From the NCBI GenBank assembly GCA_025361505.1, contig JANYKZ010000044.1, positions 1-45,968 on the forward strand: DNA of 45,968 bases, given 5' to 3'. Positions 25,019 through 32,971 of this stretch are shown one piece after another. The notes below the pieces were generated by a model. That model was not told the DNA's origin and searched no databases. It was given only the letters and a program-made list of their open reading frames with translations. This DNA is from Coriobacteriia bacterium (GTDB lineage: Bacteria; Actinomycetota; Coriobacteriia; Anaerosomatales; PALSA-660). Made by a program: the position numbers and the translations under genes. The first letter of the stretch is position 1. Each line of letters begins with the position of its first letter.

Positions 25019-26497
25019 CTAGCCGGGCAGGAGGTAATCGTCGACGTCGATGTTGAGCAACGCCGCGTCGAGACACTGCTCGACCTTGCGACCGCCGGCC
25101 TTCGCGGCATCGGAGAGATCGAGGTCGTGCGGGGTGACGAACGCGCCGTCGCTGTCCGTGATGATGCGCACGCACGGCGAGACGATGTCGCTGTTCGGCA
25201 TGACCACGATCGCGATCTCACCTGTGGAGAGCCGAACGACCGACCGCGGTGGATAGATGCCCATCATCTGCGTGAACATGCGCACGAGCTCGGGGTCGAA
25301 CGCGGTCCCGGCGTTCTTGGCGATGACCTCCATCGCCTCGTCCTGGGGCCGCGCCTCCGCGTAGCTGCGACGGGAGGTCATCGCGTCGTACGCGTCGGCC
25401 AGAGCGACGATGCGGCTCGTCAGATGCTGCGGTCTGCGCGGCGTCCGGCCGGGATAGCCGTCGAGGTCGTAGCGCATGTGATGCTCGAGGATCACCACGA
25501 TCGAGGAGCGGTCCAGGCCGCGCATCGAAGCAGCGACCTCGGCCCCATGCACCGGGTGGAGGCGCATGATCTCCCACTCCTCGGCGGAGAGCGGCCCGCG
25601 CTTGTTGATGATGTCGAGCTCCACGGTCATCTTCCCGATGTCGTGCATGAGCGCCCCCACGCCGAGCGAGTTCAGGAATCGCCGGTTCGTGGAGATGAGC
25701 GAGCCGAGCGCGACGGAGAGGATCGTGACGTTCACCGAGTGGAAGAACGTGTACTCGTCGTGGCTCTTGAGGCCGCCCAGTTCGAGCATCGCGCCCTTGT
25801 TGCCGAGCACGTTGTCCACGATGCTTCGGGCCGCGTCCCGCACCTGGTAGACCGAGACGGGTTTGTTGTTGGCCGCGCGCTCACCGAACTCGCGCACAGC
25901 GTCGAGGGCGTGCATGTAGGAGTGGCGGTTGGTCGCCTCCTCGGCGGCCTCGAAGTCGCCGGCGTCGCGCGCGAAAGCCACGGTGCCGATCTGGACGTGC
26001 GGGATCGAGACGGAAGCGACCGCCTTCTCGAGGCCGCCGGCCTGCTCGATCGCGTTGCCGTCGAGGGCGAGGACCTGGAGCGCGCGCTCGAGCTCGTCCA
26101 TGTCGAGGCCCTGCAGGAACGTCACGCTCGTCATGCCCGACTCGGTCATGTCGCGGATCAGCTGGTCGAAGATCATGCTCTCTTGCGCGAGCAGCTGCTC
26201 TCCGAGGAGCACCTCGTTGTCGAAGAACACGAGCGGCACGTCGACGCCATCCTTGTGATACTGCTCGATCGCCGCCATGAGCGCGACGATGTTGTCCTTC
26301 ACCACCACGTGTCCGCGCGGGTAGAACGTCACCGAGCGGCGGGCGCCCGACAGCCGTGCGAGCAGCTCGCGCGTTCGCGCGGTCTGACGCGATGAGAAGA
26401 CGGTCGAGGACATCTCCTCCGCCACCGCACGCTCGAACTCGACCTTCGCGATGGAGGGCGGTTCCGGGTTCGGCGTGATGATCAAATCGTCGGTCAT
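25019..26497 (-). CDS. HD-GYP domain protein with shared N-terminal module
   Basis: 492 residues. Residues about 52-146 form a module also found in the neighbouring HEAT protein. Residues about 260-410 are an HD-GYP-type domain: HSVNVTILSVALG, the metal pair in GALMHDIGKM, LHPVHGAEVAASM, EHHMRYDLDGYPG and RIVALADAYDAMTSRRSY. The family hydrolyses c-di-GMP. The canonical HHExxDGxGYP reads HHMRYDLDGYP, so Glu is replaced by Met and the GYP loop is altered; activity should be tested. ATG overlaps the HEAT gene's stop. Confidence 0.88.
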   Translation of the reverse strand: MTDDLIITPNPEPPSIAKVEFERAVAEEMSSTVFSSRQTARTRELLARLSGARRSVTFYPRGHVVVKDNIVALMAAIEQYHKDGVDVPLVFFDNEVLLGEQLLAQESMIFDQLIRDMTESGMTSVTFLQGLDMDELERALQVLALDGNAIEQAGGLEKAVASVSIPHVQIGTVAFARDAGDFEAAEEATNRHSYMHALDAVREFGERAANNKPVSVYQVRDAARSIVDNVLGNKGAMLELGGLKSHDEYTFFHSVNVTILSVALGSLISTNRRFLNSLGVGALMHDIGKMTVELDIINKRGPLSAEEWEIMRLHPVHGAEVAASMRGLDRSSIVVILEHHMRYDLDGYPGRTPRRPQHLTSRIVALADAYDAMTSRRSYAEARPQDEAMEVIAKNAGTAFDPELVRMFTQMMGIYPPRSVVRLSTGEIAIVVMPNSDIVSPCVRIITDSDGAFVTPHDLDLSDAAKAGGRKVEQCLDAALLNIDVDDYLLPG

Positions 26498-28668
26498 GAG
26501 CTCACCCCGGTCGCCGTCGTGGCCGCGGACAGTGCGGGAAGTGCGGCGAGCGCGGCGTCACGGATCTCCCGGGGAGGGCCGCCCCCGAACAGGCCGTGCT
26601 TGCGCGCCAGTTCGGTCAACACGGGGATCGATGTCACCGATCCGAGCTTCGCGAGAGCGCCGATGGCTTCGACGCGCGCCGCGGTCTCATGGTTGCCGAG
26701 GCTCTCTCCCAGAGCGACCTGCTCGAGCGCCGGCACCGACGACTTTGCGCCGACCAGCCCGAGGTACCGCGCGGCGGCCTGGACGTTCTGGGCGTCGGCG
26801 TCGTTGAGGGCGGCCGAGAGGATCGAGTCGGCCATGGGCGCGCGGATCGCCGCGAGCGCGCGGATCGTCTCACGGCGCACTCGCGCGTCGGCGTGGCGCA
26901 GCGTGCGTTGCAGGTAGGGCAGCGCCTCGACGGCGCGCGTCGAGCCGAGGATCGCGACGACGTTGCGCACGAGATACCAGCGGTGGTCGGTGAGACGCGC
27001 GCCGAGCTCCGGGATGTAGTCGTGGGCGCTCGAGGAGATGAGGTCGATGAGCGCCTTGCGCGCCGTCATGTCCTGCTCGTCCGCGAGCACCTCGAGCAAC
27101 GGGTCGATCATCGACTCGCCGAGCACGCCCAGCAGTCGGCGGCATGCGAGATACTCGGCGGAGTCCGACCGGTAGCGTCGCAGCGCCGTGGTCACCCGGG
27201 CGAGCGACTCCGGACTCGCGATGGAGTGCACGACCTTCAGCATGCGTTCGCGATGCTCGGGGGTCACGTCGGGTCCGGCAGCGACCGCCGAGAGCGACTC
27301 GGCCACGTCGGCTGCGACGTCGGCCTCGTGGGCCTCGACCAGAACGCCGACGCTATCCTCCAGCATCGACATGATCTGGTTGAACTCCTGGTCGCGGCTC
27401 TCCATCGTGGCGACCGCCACGAGCGCCGAGATGACGTCGCCGTCGGTCGTCCCGCGCGCCGCCTCGGCCCGCAGCGGCTCAACAGCGTCGTCGTACACGA
27501 ACACGTCGCTCGCGTCCGGGGCCATGTCGACGAGCCTGAGCACCGTCTCGATCGGACCGGACGCCGTCTTGCGACGCTGGTCGGCACCCGTGATCCGGGG
27601 CGGCGCGACCTTCTCCCCGAGGTCGTCGATGAACACTTCGCTGAAGCCGCGGGTCTTGAGCTTCGACACCGCGAGATCGAGGACCTCGTCCTTCTCGGCG
27701 TTCACGTTCATGAGAGCGAGGTTGCGCACCGCGCGCGAGAGGCCGGTGAGCGCTTCGGGGGTCTCGTCGATCTGATTGAGGATGCAGTTCACGATCTCCT
27801 CGACACCGAGCCGGTCGATGATCGCCGCGATGGCCTCATCGAGGCGCCCCTGCTCCAGCAGATGCGACTCGTAGAGGTCGCCGCGCTCCTCGGGGTGCAA
27901 CTCCATGATGGCCTCGGCGATGACGTCGAGGACCGCGGCCTGGTCGGCCGGCAACTCGTCGCGGGTGTTGCGAGCGAGGTTGAGGACCCGGCGGGCGAGT
28001 TCATCGACGCTGGCGTCGGGCTCGCGGTCGCGTGCCTGCTCGAGGTACTTCGCCACCGCGCGGCGGTCGCGCAGCACGCGCATGAGCACACGACGATCGC
28101 GGGACTGGTCGGTTCCGGCCTCCTCGAGGAGCTCCTCCACGCTGCGCTCCATCGGGACCTCGAGGTGCCCGTCGACGTCGTACCCGGCTTCTCCGCCGGG
28201 AAGCACCGTCTCGACGATACGGGTCGCGGCCTCGGTGACCGAGATGTTGACCACACCGAGCTCGGAGAGCGACGGCTCGAAGCCACCCTGCGCGGCGAGG
28301 TCCTCGGGCGGCATGATGATGAGCGAGGAGAAGCGAAGCAGCTCGTCGGGCGTGACGCCGCGATGGAAGCGCACCGCGGCGAGGTTGCGCTTGTAGAACT
28401 CCCGCGCGAACGACTGGAACCCCTGTGAGCGCGGGAACACCGAGGATCCGCCATAGACGAGGCCGACCCGGGTCACGGCGAGCTCAAGATGCTCGTCCTG
28501 GCCGAAGGCCTCGTTGAGGATGTCGAGAGCCTCCTGGGCGTTCTTCCGCGGGATGTCGCTGCCGGCAGGATAGATGCGGAGTGACTTCATCGCCGTGCTG
28601 AGCCGCGTCGTGAACAGAAGGACGGGCCGTGGGACGGCCGTGGGTCGTGCCCCCGCGCTTTCCGCCAT
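26494..28668 (-). CDS. HEAT-repeat protein with the same N-terminal module
   Basis: 724 residues, no signal or membrane segment. Residues about 26-118 are a module related to the HD-GYP protein's residues 52-146 (SLRIYPAGS / SVTFYPRGH; VRFHRGVTPDELLRF / VTFLQGLDMDELERAL). The middle is helical. Residues about 510-715 are HEAT/PBS-like repeats: LTDHRWYLVRNVVAILGS, HADARVRRETIRALAAIRAP and NVQAAARYLGLVGAKSSVPAL. Such repeats bind proteins. GGGGGAG precedes the ATG. First gene of the operon with HD-GYP and UPF0182; role unknown, likely a partner or scaffold in signalling. Confidence 0.85.
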   Translation of the reverse strand: MAESAGARPTAVPRPVLLFTTRLSTAMKSLRIYPAGSDIPRKNAQEALDILNEAFGQDEHLELAVTRVGLVYGGSSVFPRSQGFQSFAREFYKRNLAAVRFHRGVTPDELLRFSSLIIMPPEDLAAQGGFEPSLSELGVVNISVTEAATRIVETVLPGGEAGYDVDGHLEVPMERSVEELLEEAGTDQSRDRRVLMRVLRDRRAVAKYLEQARDREPDASVDELARRVLNLARNTRDELPADQAAVLDVIAEAIMELHPEERGDLYESHLLEQGRLDEAIAAIIDRLGVEEIVNCILNQIDETPEALTGLSRAVRNLALMNVNAEKDEVLDLAVSKLKTRGFSEVFIDDLGEKVAPPRITGADQRRKTASGPIETVLRLVDMAPDASDVFVYDDAVEPLRAEAARGTTDGDVISALVAVATMESRDQEFNQIMSMLEDSVGVLVEAHEADVAADVAESLSAVAAGPDVTPEHRERMLKVVHSIASPESLARVTTALRRYRSDSAEYLACRRLLGVLGESMIDPLLEVLADEQDMTARKALIDLISSSAHDYIPELGARLTDHRWYLVRNVVAILGSTRAVEALPYLQRTLRHADARVRRETIRALAAIRAPMADSILSAALNDADAQNVQAAARYLGLVGAKSSVPALEQVALGESLGNHETAARVEAIGALAKLGSVTSIPVLTELARKHGLFGGGPPREIRDAALAALPALSAATTATGVSS

Positions 28669-28791
28669 ACGTGTCGCTCCCCCGGGATCGTCGCGCCGCC
28701 CAACGCGGCCGTAGGCCGTTCCTGCCGATTATGCACCGTGCGGAGCGCGCTGACCACGACGGGGGCGCGGACCCCGGGATGGACGGTGCGC

Positions 28792-28797
28792 TATCAT
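28792..28797 (+). promoter_or_regulatory. Possible -10 element for leaderless maf mRNA
   Basis: TATCAT lies 7 bases before the maf ATG (28805), and no ribosome binding site is visible, so the mRNA may begin at the ATG. No good -35 box is seen. Confidence 0.35.
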
Positions 28798-28804
28798 CCG
28801 CGCC

Positions 28805-29470
28805 ATGGAAGCACCCGTTCTCACCCTCGCATCAGCGTCACCCCGCCGCCGGCGCCTGCTGGCGTGGCTCGGCGTGCCGTTCGATGTCGCCGCCACCGAT
28901 ACCGCCGAGGACCTCACCTCCCCGCTGCGCAACGCGCCGTCGGTCCTCGCCCGCTCGCTTGCAGCCGACAAGGCCCGTGCGGCGCTCGGCCGCGGCGTCG
29001 CCGAAGGCGCTCTGGTCACCTGCGACACGATCGTGGTCCTCGACCGCGCTGTGCTCGGGAAGCCGGCCGACGAACAGGAAGCCGCTCGCATGCTCCGAGC
29101 GCTCTCGGGCCGCACGCACCAGGTGATCACGGGCGTGGCGATCGTGTCGCCGGGGCAGCGCGAGCCGGTGACCTTCGCCGTCACGACGACGGTCGAGATG
29201 CGCACGCTCGACGAGGACGCCATCGCCGCGTGGATCGCCAAGGGCGAAGCGCTCGGATGCGCGGGCGCGTACAACATCGAGCACCATCTGGCGTCGGTCA
29301 CGGTGGACGAGTGCTACCAGAACGTCGCCGGCCTCCCGCTATGCCACCTGTACCAGCGCCTGGAACGCATCGGGATCGAGGGGCTGACACAGCCCGTGGG
29401 GGCGTGCGACACGGCCTGCGCGCGCACGTGCGTGCTCGGGCCGCGCGCCTGCGTGACGCCCGGGCTGTAG
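28805..29470 (+). CDS. maf: Maf-family nucleotide pyrophosphatase with Cys-rich tail
   Basis: 221 residues. Maf signatures: LTLASASPRRRRLLAWLGVP at the N-terminus, SLAADKARAA, VTCDTIVVLD with the catalytic Asp, LGKPADEQEAARMLRALSG and GCAGAYNIE. Maf enzymes hydrolyse (d)TTP, UTP or modified nucleotides to the monophosphate. After the normal end (about residue 195) there is an extra tail CDTACARTCVLGPRAC with four Cys, unusual for the family and possibly metal-binding. Confidence 0.9.
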   Translation: MEAPVLTLASASPRRRRLLAWLGVPFDVAATDTAEDLTSPLRNAPSVLARSLAADKARAALGRGVAEGALVTCDTIVVLDRAVLGKPADEQEAARMLRALSGRTHQVITGVAIVSPGQREPVTFAVTTTVEMRTLDEDAIAAWIAKGEALGCAGAYNIEHHLASVTVDECYQNVAGLPLCHLYQRLERIGIEGLTQPVGACDTACARTCVLGPRACVTPGL

Positions 29471-29480
29471 CGCACGGCGC

Positions 29481-30302
29481 CTACGCGCGCACGGCCACCA
29501 CGATCACGGACTCGTCCCTCTCCGCGTCGAACGCCGTCCCGTCGTGTGAGCCGTAGCGCGCGATCTCCGAGAACCCCGCCTTCCGCAGCGCCGGCACGAG
29601 CACGTCGCCGGGCAGCGCGGTGTGGGCGGACCTGCGCGAGGTGACGTCCCACGCCGCTCCGCTCTCCCACGCGCCCGCGGGACGTTGCATCGTGACGAAG
29701 TCGAAGAGGATCGCGCCCTCCGCGTAGTCCATCACGCGCAGGAAGACCCTGGTGCCATCGGCGGTCTCGCGCACGACCGGCGCGATCGAGCGGACGCGCC
29801 CCTTGATGAGCCGGTCGTGGTTGAGCAGGTGCAGGATGACGATGCCTCCGGGCCGCAGAACCGTCGCGAAGTCCGCCAGCGTCGCGCGCAGGCCCTCGAC
29901 TCCCGCGACGTGCGGCAACGCGTTGCCCGTGCAGGTGACCGCGTCGAAGGTCCCGAGGCCCAGCGCCTGAAGGGCGCCGAAGCCACCCGTAGCGAAGGCG
30001 ATCGATCCGTCCGCAGCATCCACGTCGGCCTGCATGGCGGCGCGGTTCGACTCTGCCTGCGCCAGCATCGACGCGTCGGGGTCGACGCCGACGACGTCGA
30101 GTCCCCACTTGGCCCAGGTGAGCGTGGGCATCCCGCTGCCGCAACCGACGTCCAGGACGCGCCGCACGCCGTGCGACTCGAACTGCGACGAGAAGAACGG
30201 CGCCTCGCGGACGAGGCGCCTGTTCCAGTCCACGAACGTGTCGTAGTCGGAGGCGGGGGCGACGCGCTCGGGCTGGACCGGGTCTGGCAGTGGTTCCCCC
30301 AT
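29481..30302 (-). CDS. SAM-dependent methyltransferase, class I
   Basis: 273 residues. SAM motif I is RVLDVGCGSGMPTL, motif II DVVGVDPDASML, motif IV FDAVTCTGNALPHV and post-motif LRPGGIVILHLLNHDR. This small-molecule or rRNA-type Rossmann enzyme has no readable acceptor. ATG 30302 lies 2 bases after the amidohydrolase stop; the much longer open frame upstream is a shadow of that gene. Last gene of the minus operon starting near 34.7 kb. Confidence 0.88.
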   Translation of the reverse strand: MGEPLPDPVQPERVAPASDYDTFVDWNRRLVREAPFFSSQFESHGVRRVLDVGCGSGMPTLTWAKWGLDVVGVDPDASMLAQAESNRAAMQADVDAADGSIAFATGGFGALQALGLGTFDAVTCTGNALPHVAGVEGLRATLADFATVLRPGGIVILHLLNHDRLIKGRVRSIAPVVRETADGTRVFLRVMDYAEGAILFDFVTMQRPAGAWESGAAWDVTSRRSAHTALPGDVLVPALRKAGFSEIARYGSHDGTAFDAERDESVIVVAVRA

Positions 30303-30304
30303 GC

Positions 30305-31255
30305 CTATGCCTCGAGCTTGTAGAGGCGGACGGCGTTGGCCCGCAGGATCAGGTCGCGGTCGTGGTCGGAGAGTCCCATCTCCTCCAGGGTCCGCACCTG
30401 CTGGAACTTGATCCACGTGCGGTACGCAGCAGTGGTGCCGGCGTCCGTGCCGAACAGCACGCGCTCCGGTCCGATCGCCGTGAGCGTACGCTCGAACACC
30501 TCGGCCAGTGTCATCTTCGGGACGTGGTAGTCCATCCAATTGTTCGTGCCCGACGTGTCGACGCACACGTTCTTGCACTGGTAGGCGAGCCGCAGCACGC
30601 TGTCGAGCCAGCCGGCCCCGAAGTGCGCGATCACGAACGGGATCTCCGGGAAGTCGCGCGCGACCGGGGAGAGGTCGATCGGGTCCGCGTAGCGCAGGTC
30701 GCCCGTCGGGTCGACCGTGACGCCGTAGTGGATGCAGATGGAGGCCTTCAGCTCGTTCGCCTTCTCGAAGAACGGACGGCAGGCGGGATCCGAGATGCGG
30801 TAGCACCGGTTGACGGGCAGCAGCTTCACGCCCTTGAACCCGGCGGCCATCTCGCGCTCGAGTAGATCCGCCGCTCCGGGGTCGCGCGGGTCGACGTTGC
30901 ACAGCGCGTGCACGTGGCCCTTGGCGGCGACGATGAAGTCGCGGGTCCACTGGCTGTCGGGCATGACGGACATGACGACGGCCCGCGAGACGCCTGCGGC
31001 CGCGAGGCGTTCGACATAGAACGCCGCAGTCTCCTCGGGTGTCAGTTCGGGAAGTGTCTGCTCACGACCGGGGCGACCCCACTTCCGGGTCTTGAGTCCT
31101 TCGCGGAACCGCTTCATCGCTTCGGGCGGCTCCTTGGAGAGGACCTCTTCCAGCAGCCCGACGGTAAAGAGGTGTGTGTGAGCGTCGATCACCTCACCCG
31201 GGCGCGTCGCAGGGGCGGGAGCGAGCGGGGGCTCGAGGGGCGTCTGCGTCTCCAT
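30305..31255 (-). CDS. Amidohydrolase-family (TIM-barrel metal) hydrolase or decarboxylase
   Basis: 316 residues of the Amidohydro_2 group: IDAHTHLF (metal HxH, about residue 24), GFKGVKLLPVN, SICIHYGVTVDP (His), VIAHFGAGWLD (His) and VLFGTDAG (Asp). Members include aminocarboxymuconate-semialdehyde decarboxylase and other carboxylic-ring decarboxylases or lactonases. Substrate unknown. It starts 4 bases after the PspC gene stop. Confidence 0.88.
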   Translation of the reverse strand: METQTPLEPPLAPAPATRPGEVIDAHTHLFTVGLLEEVLSKEPPEAMKRFREGLKTRKWGRPGREQTLPELTPEETAAFYVERLAAAGVSRAVVMSVMPDSQWTRDFIVAAKGHVHALCNVDPRDPGAADLLEREMAAGFKGVKLLPVNRCYRISDPACRPFFEKANELKASICIHYGVTVDPTGDLRYADPIDLSPVARDFPEIPFVIAHFGAGWLDSVLRLAYQCKNVCVDTSGTNNWMDYHVPKMTLAEVFERTLTAIGPERVLFGTDAGTTAAYRTWIKFQQVRTLEEMGLSDHDRDLILRANAVRLYKLEA

Positions 31256-31259
31256 GCGG

Positions 31260-31814
31260 CTACGACCCGTCCGACGACGACGCGGGCGGCTCGACGGGCT
31301 CGACGGGGACCGGAGTCTCCACGGGCTCGCTCGGCGCCGGGGGCGTCGACGGCGCGGGCCATCCCGAGGGGGCGGGATGAACCGATGACGTGGTCGACGC
31401 GTAGGGAACGAGCGGCTCCTCGGGCACCACGATCCACATGACGATGTAGGCGATAACGAGTGAGCCGAGCCCGACCAGCGTCAACAGGACGGTCGCGACG
31501 CGTAGCACGACCGGGTCGACGCCGAAGTAGGCGCCCAGTCCGCCGAGCACGCCGCCGACCATCTTGTCGGAGCGCGACCGATACAGCCGCGTGCCGCGTG
31601 CCGGCATCGTGAAGGGCGTCGAGCGCCGGCTCACTATCAGCACGGCGACGCCGAGGCCGATGATCGCGATCGCTCCCACGGAGCGGCCGAGCAGGTCCAG
31701 CATCGCGGCGGAGATGACCCCGGTCGCGACGAGCAAGGCCCACACTCCGACCACGATGAGGACGATGCCGGCGATGGCGGCCACTCCGGCGCGAGAATCC
31801 TTCGGTGTGCTCAT
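31260..31814 (-). CDS. PspC-domain membrane protein
   Basis: 184 residues. Two membrane helices near the N-terminus (AAIAGIVLIVVGVWALLVA; VGAIAIIGLGVAVLIV), then a PspC domain: RLYRSRSDKMVGGVLGGLGAYFGVDPVVLR with a membrane helix ending WIVVPEEP. A Pro/Ser/Glu-rich tail follows. PspC proteins take part in envelope-stress response, and the LiaF-like neighbour fits that role. AGGAGCG precedes the ATG. Confidence 0.9.
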   Translation of the reverse strand: MSTPKDSRAGVAAIAGIVLIVVGVWALLVATGVISAAMLDLLGRSVGAIAIIGLGVAVLIVSRRSTPFTMPARGTRLYRSRSDKMVGGVLGGLGAYFGVDPVVLRVATVLLTLVGLGSLVIAYIVMWIVVPEEPLVPYASTTSSVHPAPSGWPAPSTPPAPSEPVETPVPVEPVEPPASSSDGS

Positions 31815-31825
31815 GTGTATCGCTC

Positions 31826-32971
31826 CTAGTAGGTCTCGACGGTGAGATTCGATACCCCGGACTGCAGGGTGACGGTGACGGTCGGGCCCCCGGCGCCCTC
31901 CGACGCCCAGCTGCTCTCGCCGAGGACCGGCAGGCCGCTGATGTGCTTGAAGCCGAGCGGGACCGTGACGTTGGAGAGTCCGCTCTTCGAGTCCAGTCTC
32001 ACGGCTGCGCTCGCCGGGACGCGGAGGACCAGGTTCGCGGCGCCGCCGGATATGTCGACGGTGACCGCCGGGGCCGACTTCCCGATCCTGAGGGTCAGGT
32101 CCGAGGCGCCGACGTTGACCGAGACGGCCTCGACCTTCAGCCCGCTGAGGTCGGCGTCCGCCTGTACGGCTCCGACGTCGAAGCGCAGCTCGTTCCAGGT
32201 GACCGCTGAGTCCAGCGTGAGGTCGAGCGTCCGCTGCTGAACGCCGAACACCACGACGCTGCGCGAAGGCTCGTCGACGGCGACCGTCGCCCGCCCCGCA
32301 TCGACCGTGCTCGACAAGGTCGGGACGCTTCCCGAGGGAGCTATACCGCTGATCCGCGCCAGGTCAGGGCCCGCGCCCACTTTCAGACGCGTCGCGCCCG
32401 CCTTGATCGTGGCCGTGCCCGAAGTCACGGCGGAGTCGTGCGGCTTGGCGGTCGCGTAGGCGGAGCCCGATCTGCTGAGACCGGGGATGTTGACGCCCAG
32501 GCCCACCGTGCCCGGTGCCAAGACGAACGCCCCGTACAGCAGACCCGCGATCAGTACCACGTTCGACAGCGCGCGCACCCACGGGAGCCCCAGCCCGCGA
32601 CCCAGCAACTCGACGCCGAGCGCCACGAGCAGGAGCGGCCAGAGAGAGACGGTCGTGATCCACACGCCCCACGGGAGGTAGCCGAAGGTGTTGCCGAGCA
32701 GCACGAGACCGACCGCGATGGAGCCCGCCCCCTCGGCCGCACGCTTGATCGCGGGATCGCCGTGCCCGTGGAGGATCTGGACGACTCCCCCGATCACGAT
32801 GAGCAGTGGCCACAGTCGGACCACGTCGAACCACGGCACCCAGCGGCTCGTCAGCATGGCCGCCCCGACGACGACGAGGATCACGCCGACGGTGGTCCCG
32901 CTGCGCCGGACCCCGGACTGCACCTGCGCGACCGTCGGCTTGTCCCGCTGTCCTGCGTCTTGGTCGCTCAT
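31826..32971 (-). CDS. LiaF-like membrane protein with beta-rich (toastrack) domain
   Basis: 381 residues. Four membrane segments lie in residues about 25-165 (TTVGVILVVVGAAMLTSRW, VRLWPLLIVIGGVVQIL, IAVGLVLLGNTFGYLP, WVRALSNVVLIAGLLYGAFV). A beta-repeat region follows: LKVEAVSVNVGASDLTLRIG and VTVDISGGAANLVLRVP, the pattern of the LiaF/toastrack C-terminal fold. LiaF inhibits or senses envelope stress with LiaRS in Firmicutes; no LiaRS is adjacent. Pairs with PspC downstream. Confidence 0.85.
   Translation of the reverse strand: MSDQDAGQRDKPTVAQVQSGVRRSGTTVGVILVVVGAAMLTSRWVPWFDVVRLWPLLIVIGGVVQILHGHGDPAIKRAAEGAGSIAVGLVLLGNTFGYLPWGVWITTVSLWPLLLVALGVELLGRGLGLPWVRALSNVVLIAGLLYGAFVLAPGTVGLGVNIPGLSRSGSAYATAKPHDSAVTSGTATIKAGATRLKVGAGPDLARISGIAPSGSVPTLSSTVDAGRATVAVDEPSRSVVVFGVQQRTLDLTLDSAVTWNELRFDVGAVQADADLSGLKVEAVSVNVGASDLTLRIGKSAPAVTVDISGGAANLVLRVPASAAVRLDSKSGLSNVTVPLGFKHISGLPVLGESSWASEGAGGPTVTVTLQSGVSNLTVETY

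Noticed and set aside
25019-26497. Inactive HD-GYP called a pseudogene
   Set aside because: The HD metal pair is intact and the frame is whole; only the Glu and the GYP loop vary.
26596-28428. A 610-residue open frame on the plus strand opposite the HEAT gene
   Set aside because: Antisense shadow in GC-rich DNA: Arg/His/Asp/Val-rich composition with no domain, opposite a gene with recognisable repeats.
29481-30950. A 489-residue frame giving a longer methyltransferase
   Set aside because: The N-terminal part is a shadow of the amidohydrolase; the SAM domain begins at ATG 30302.
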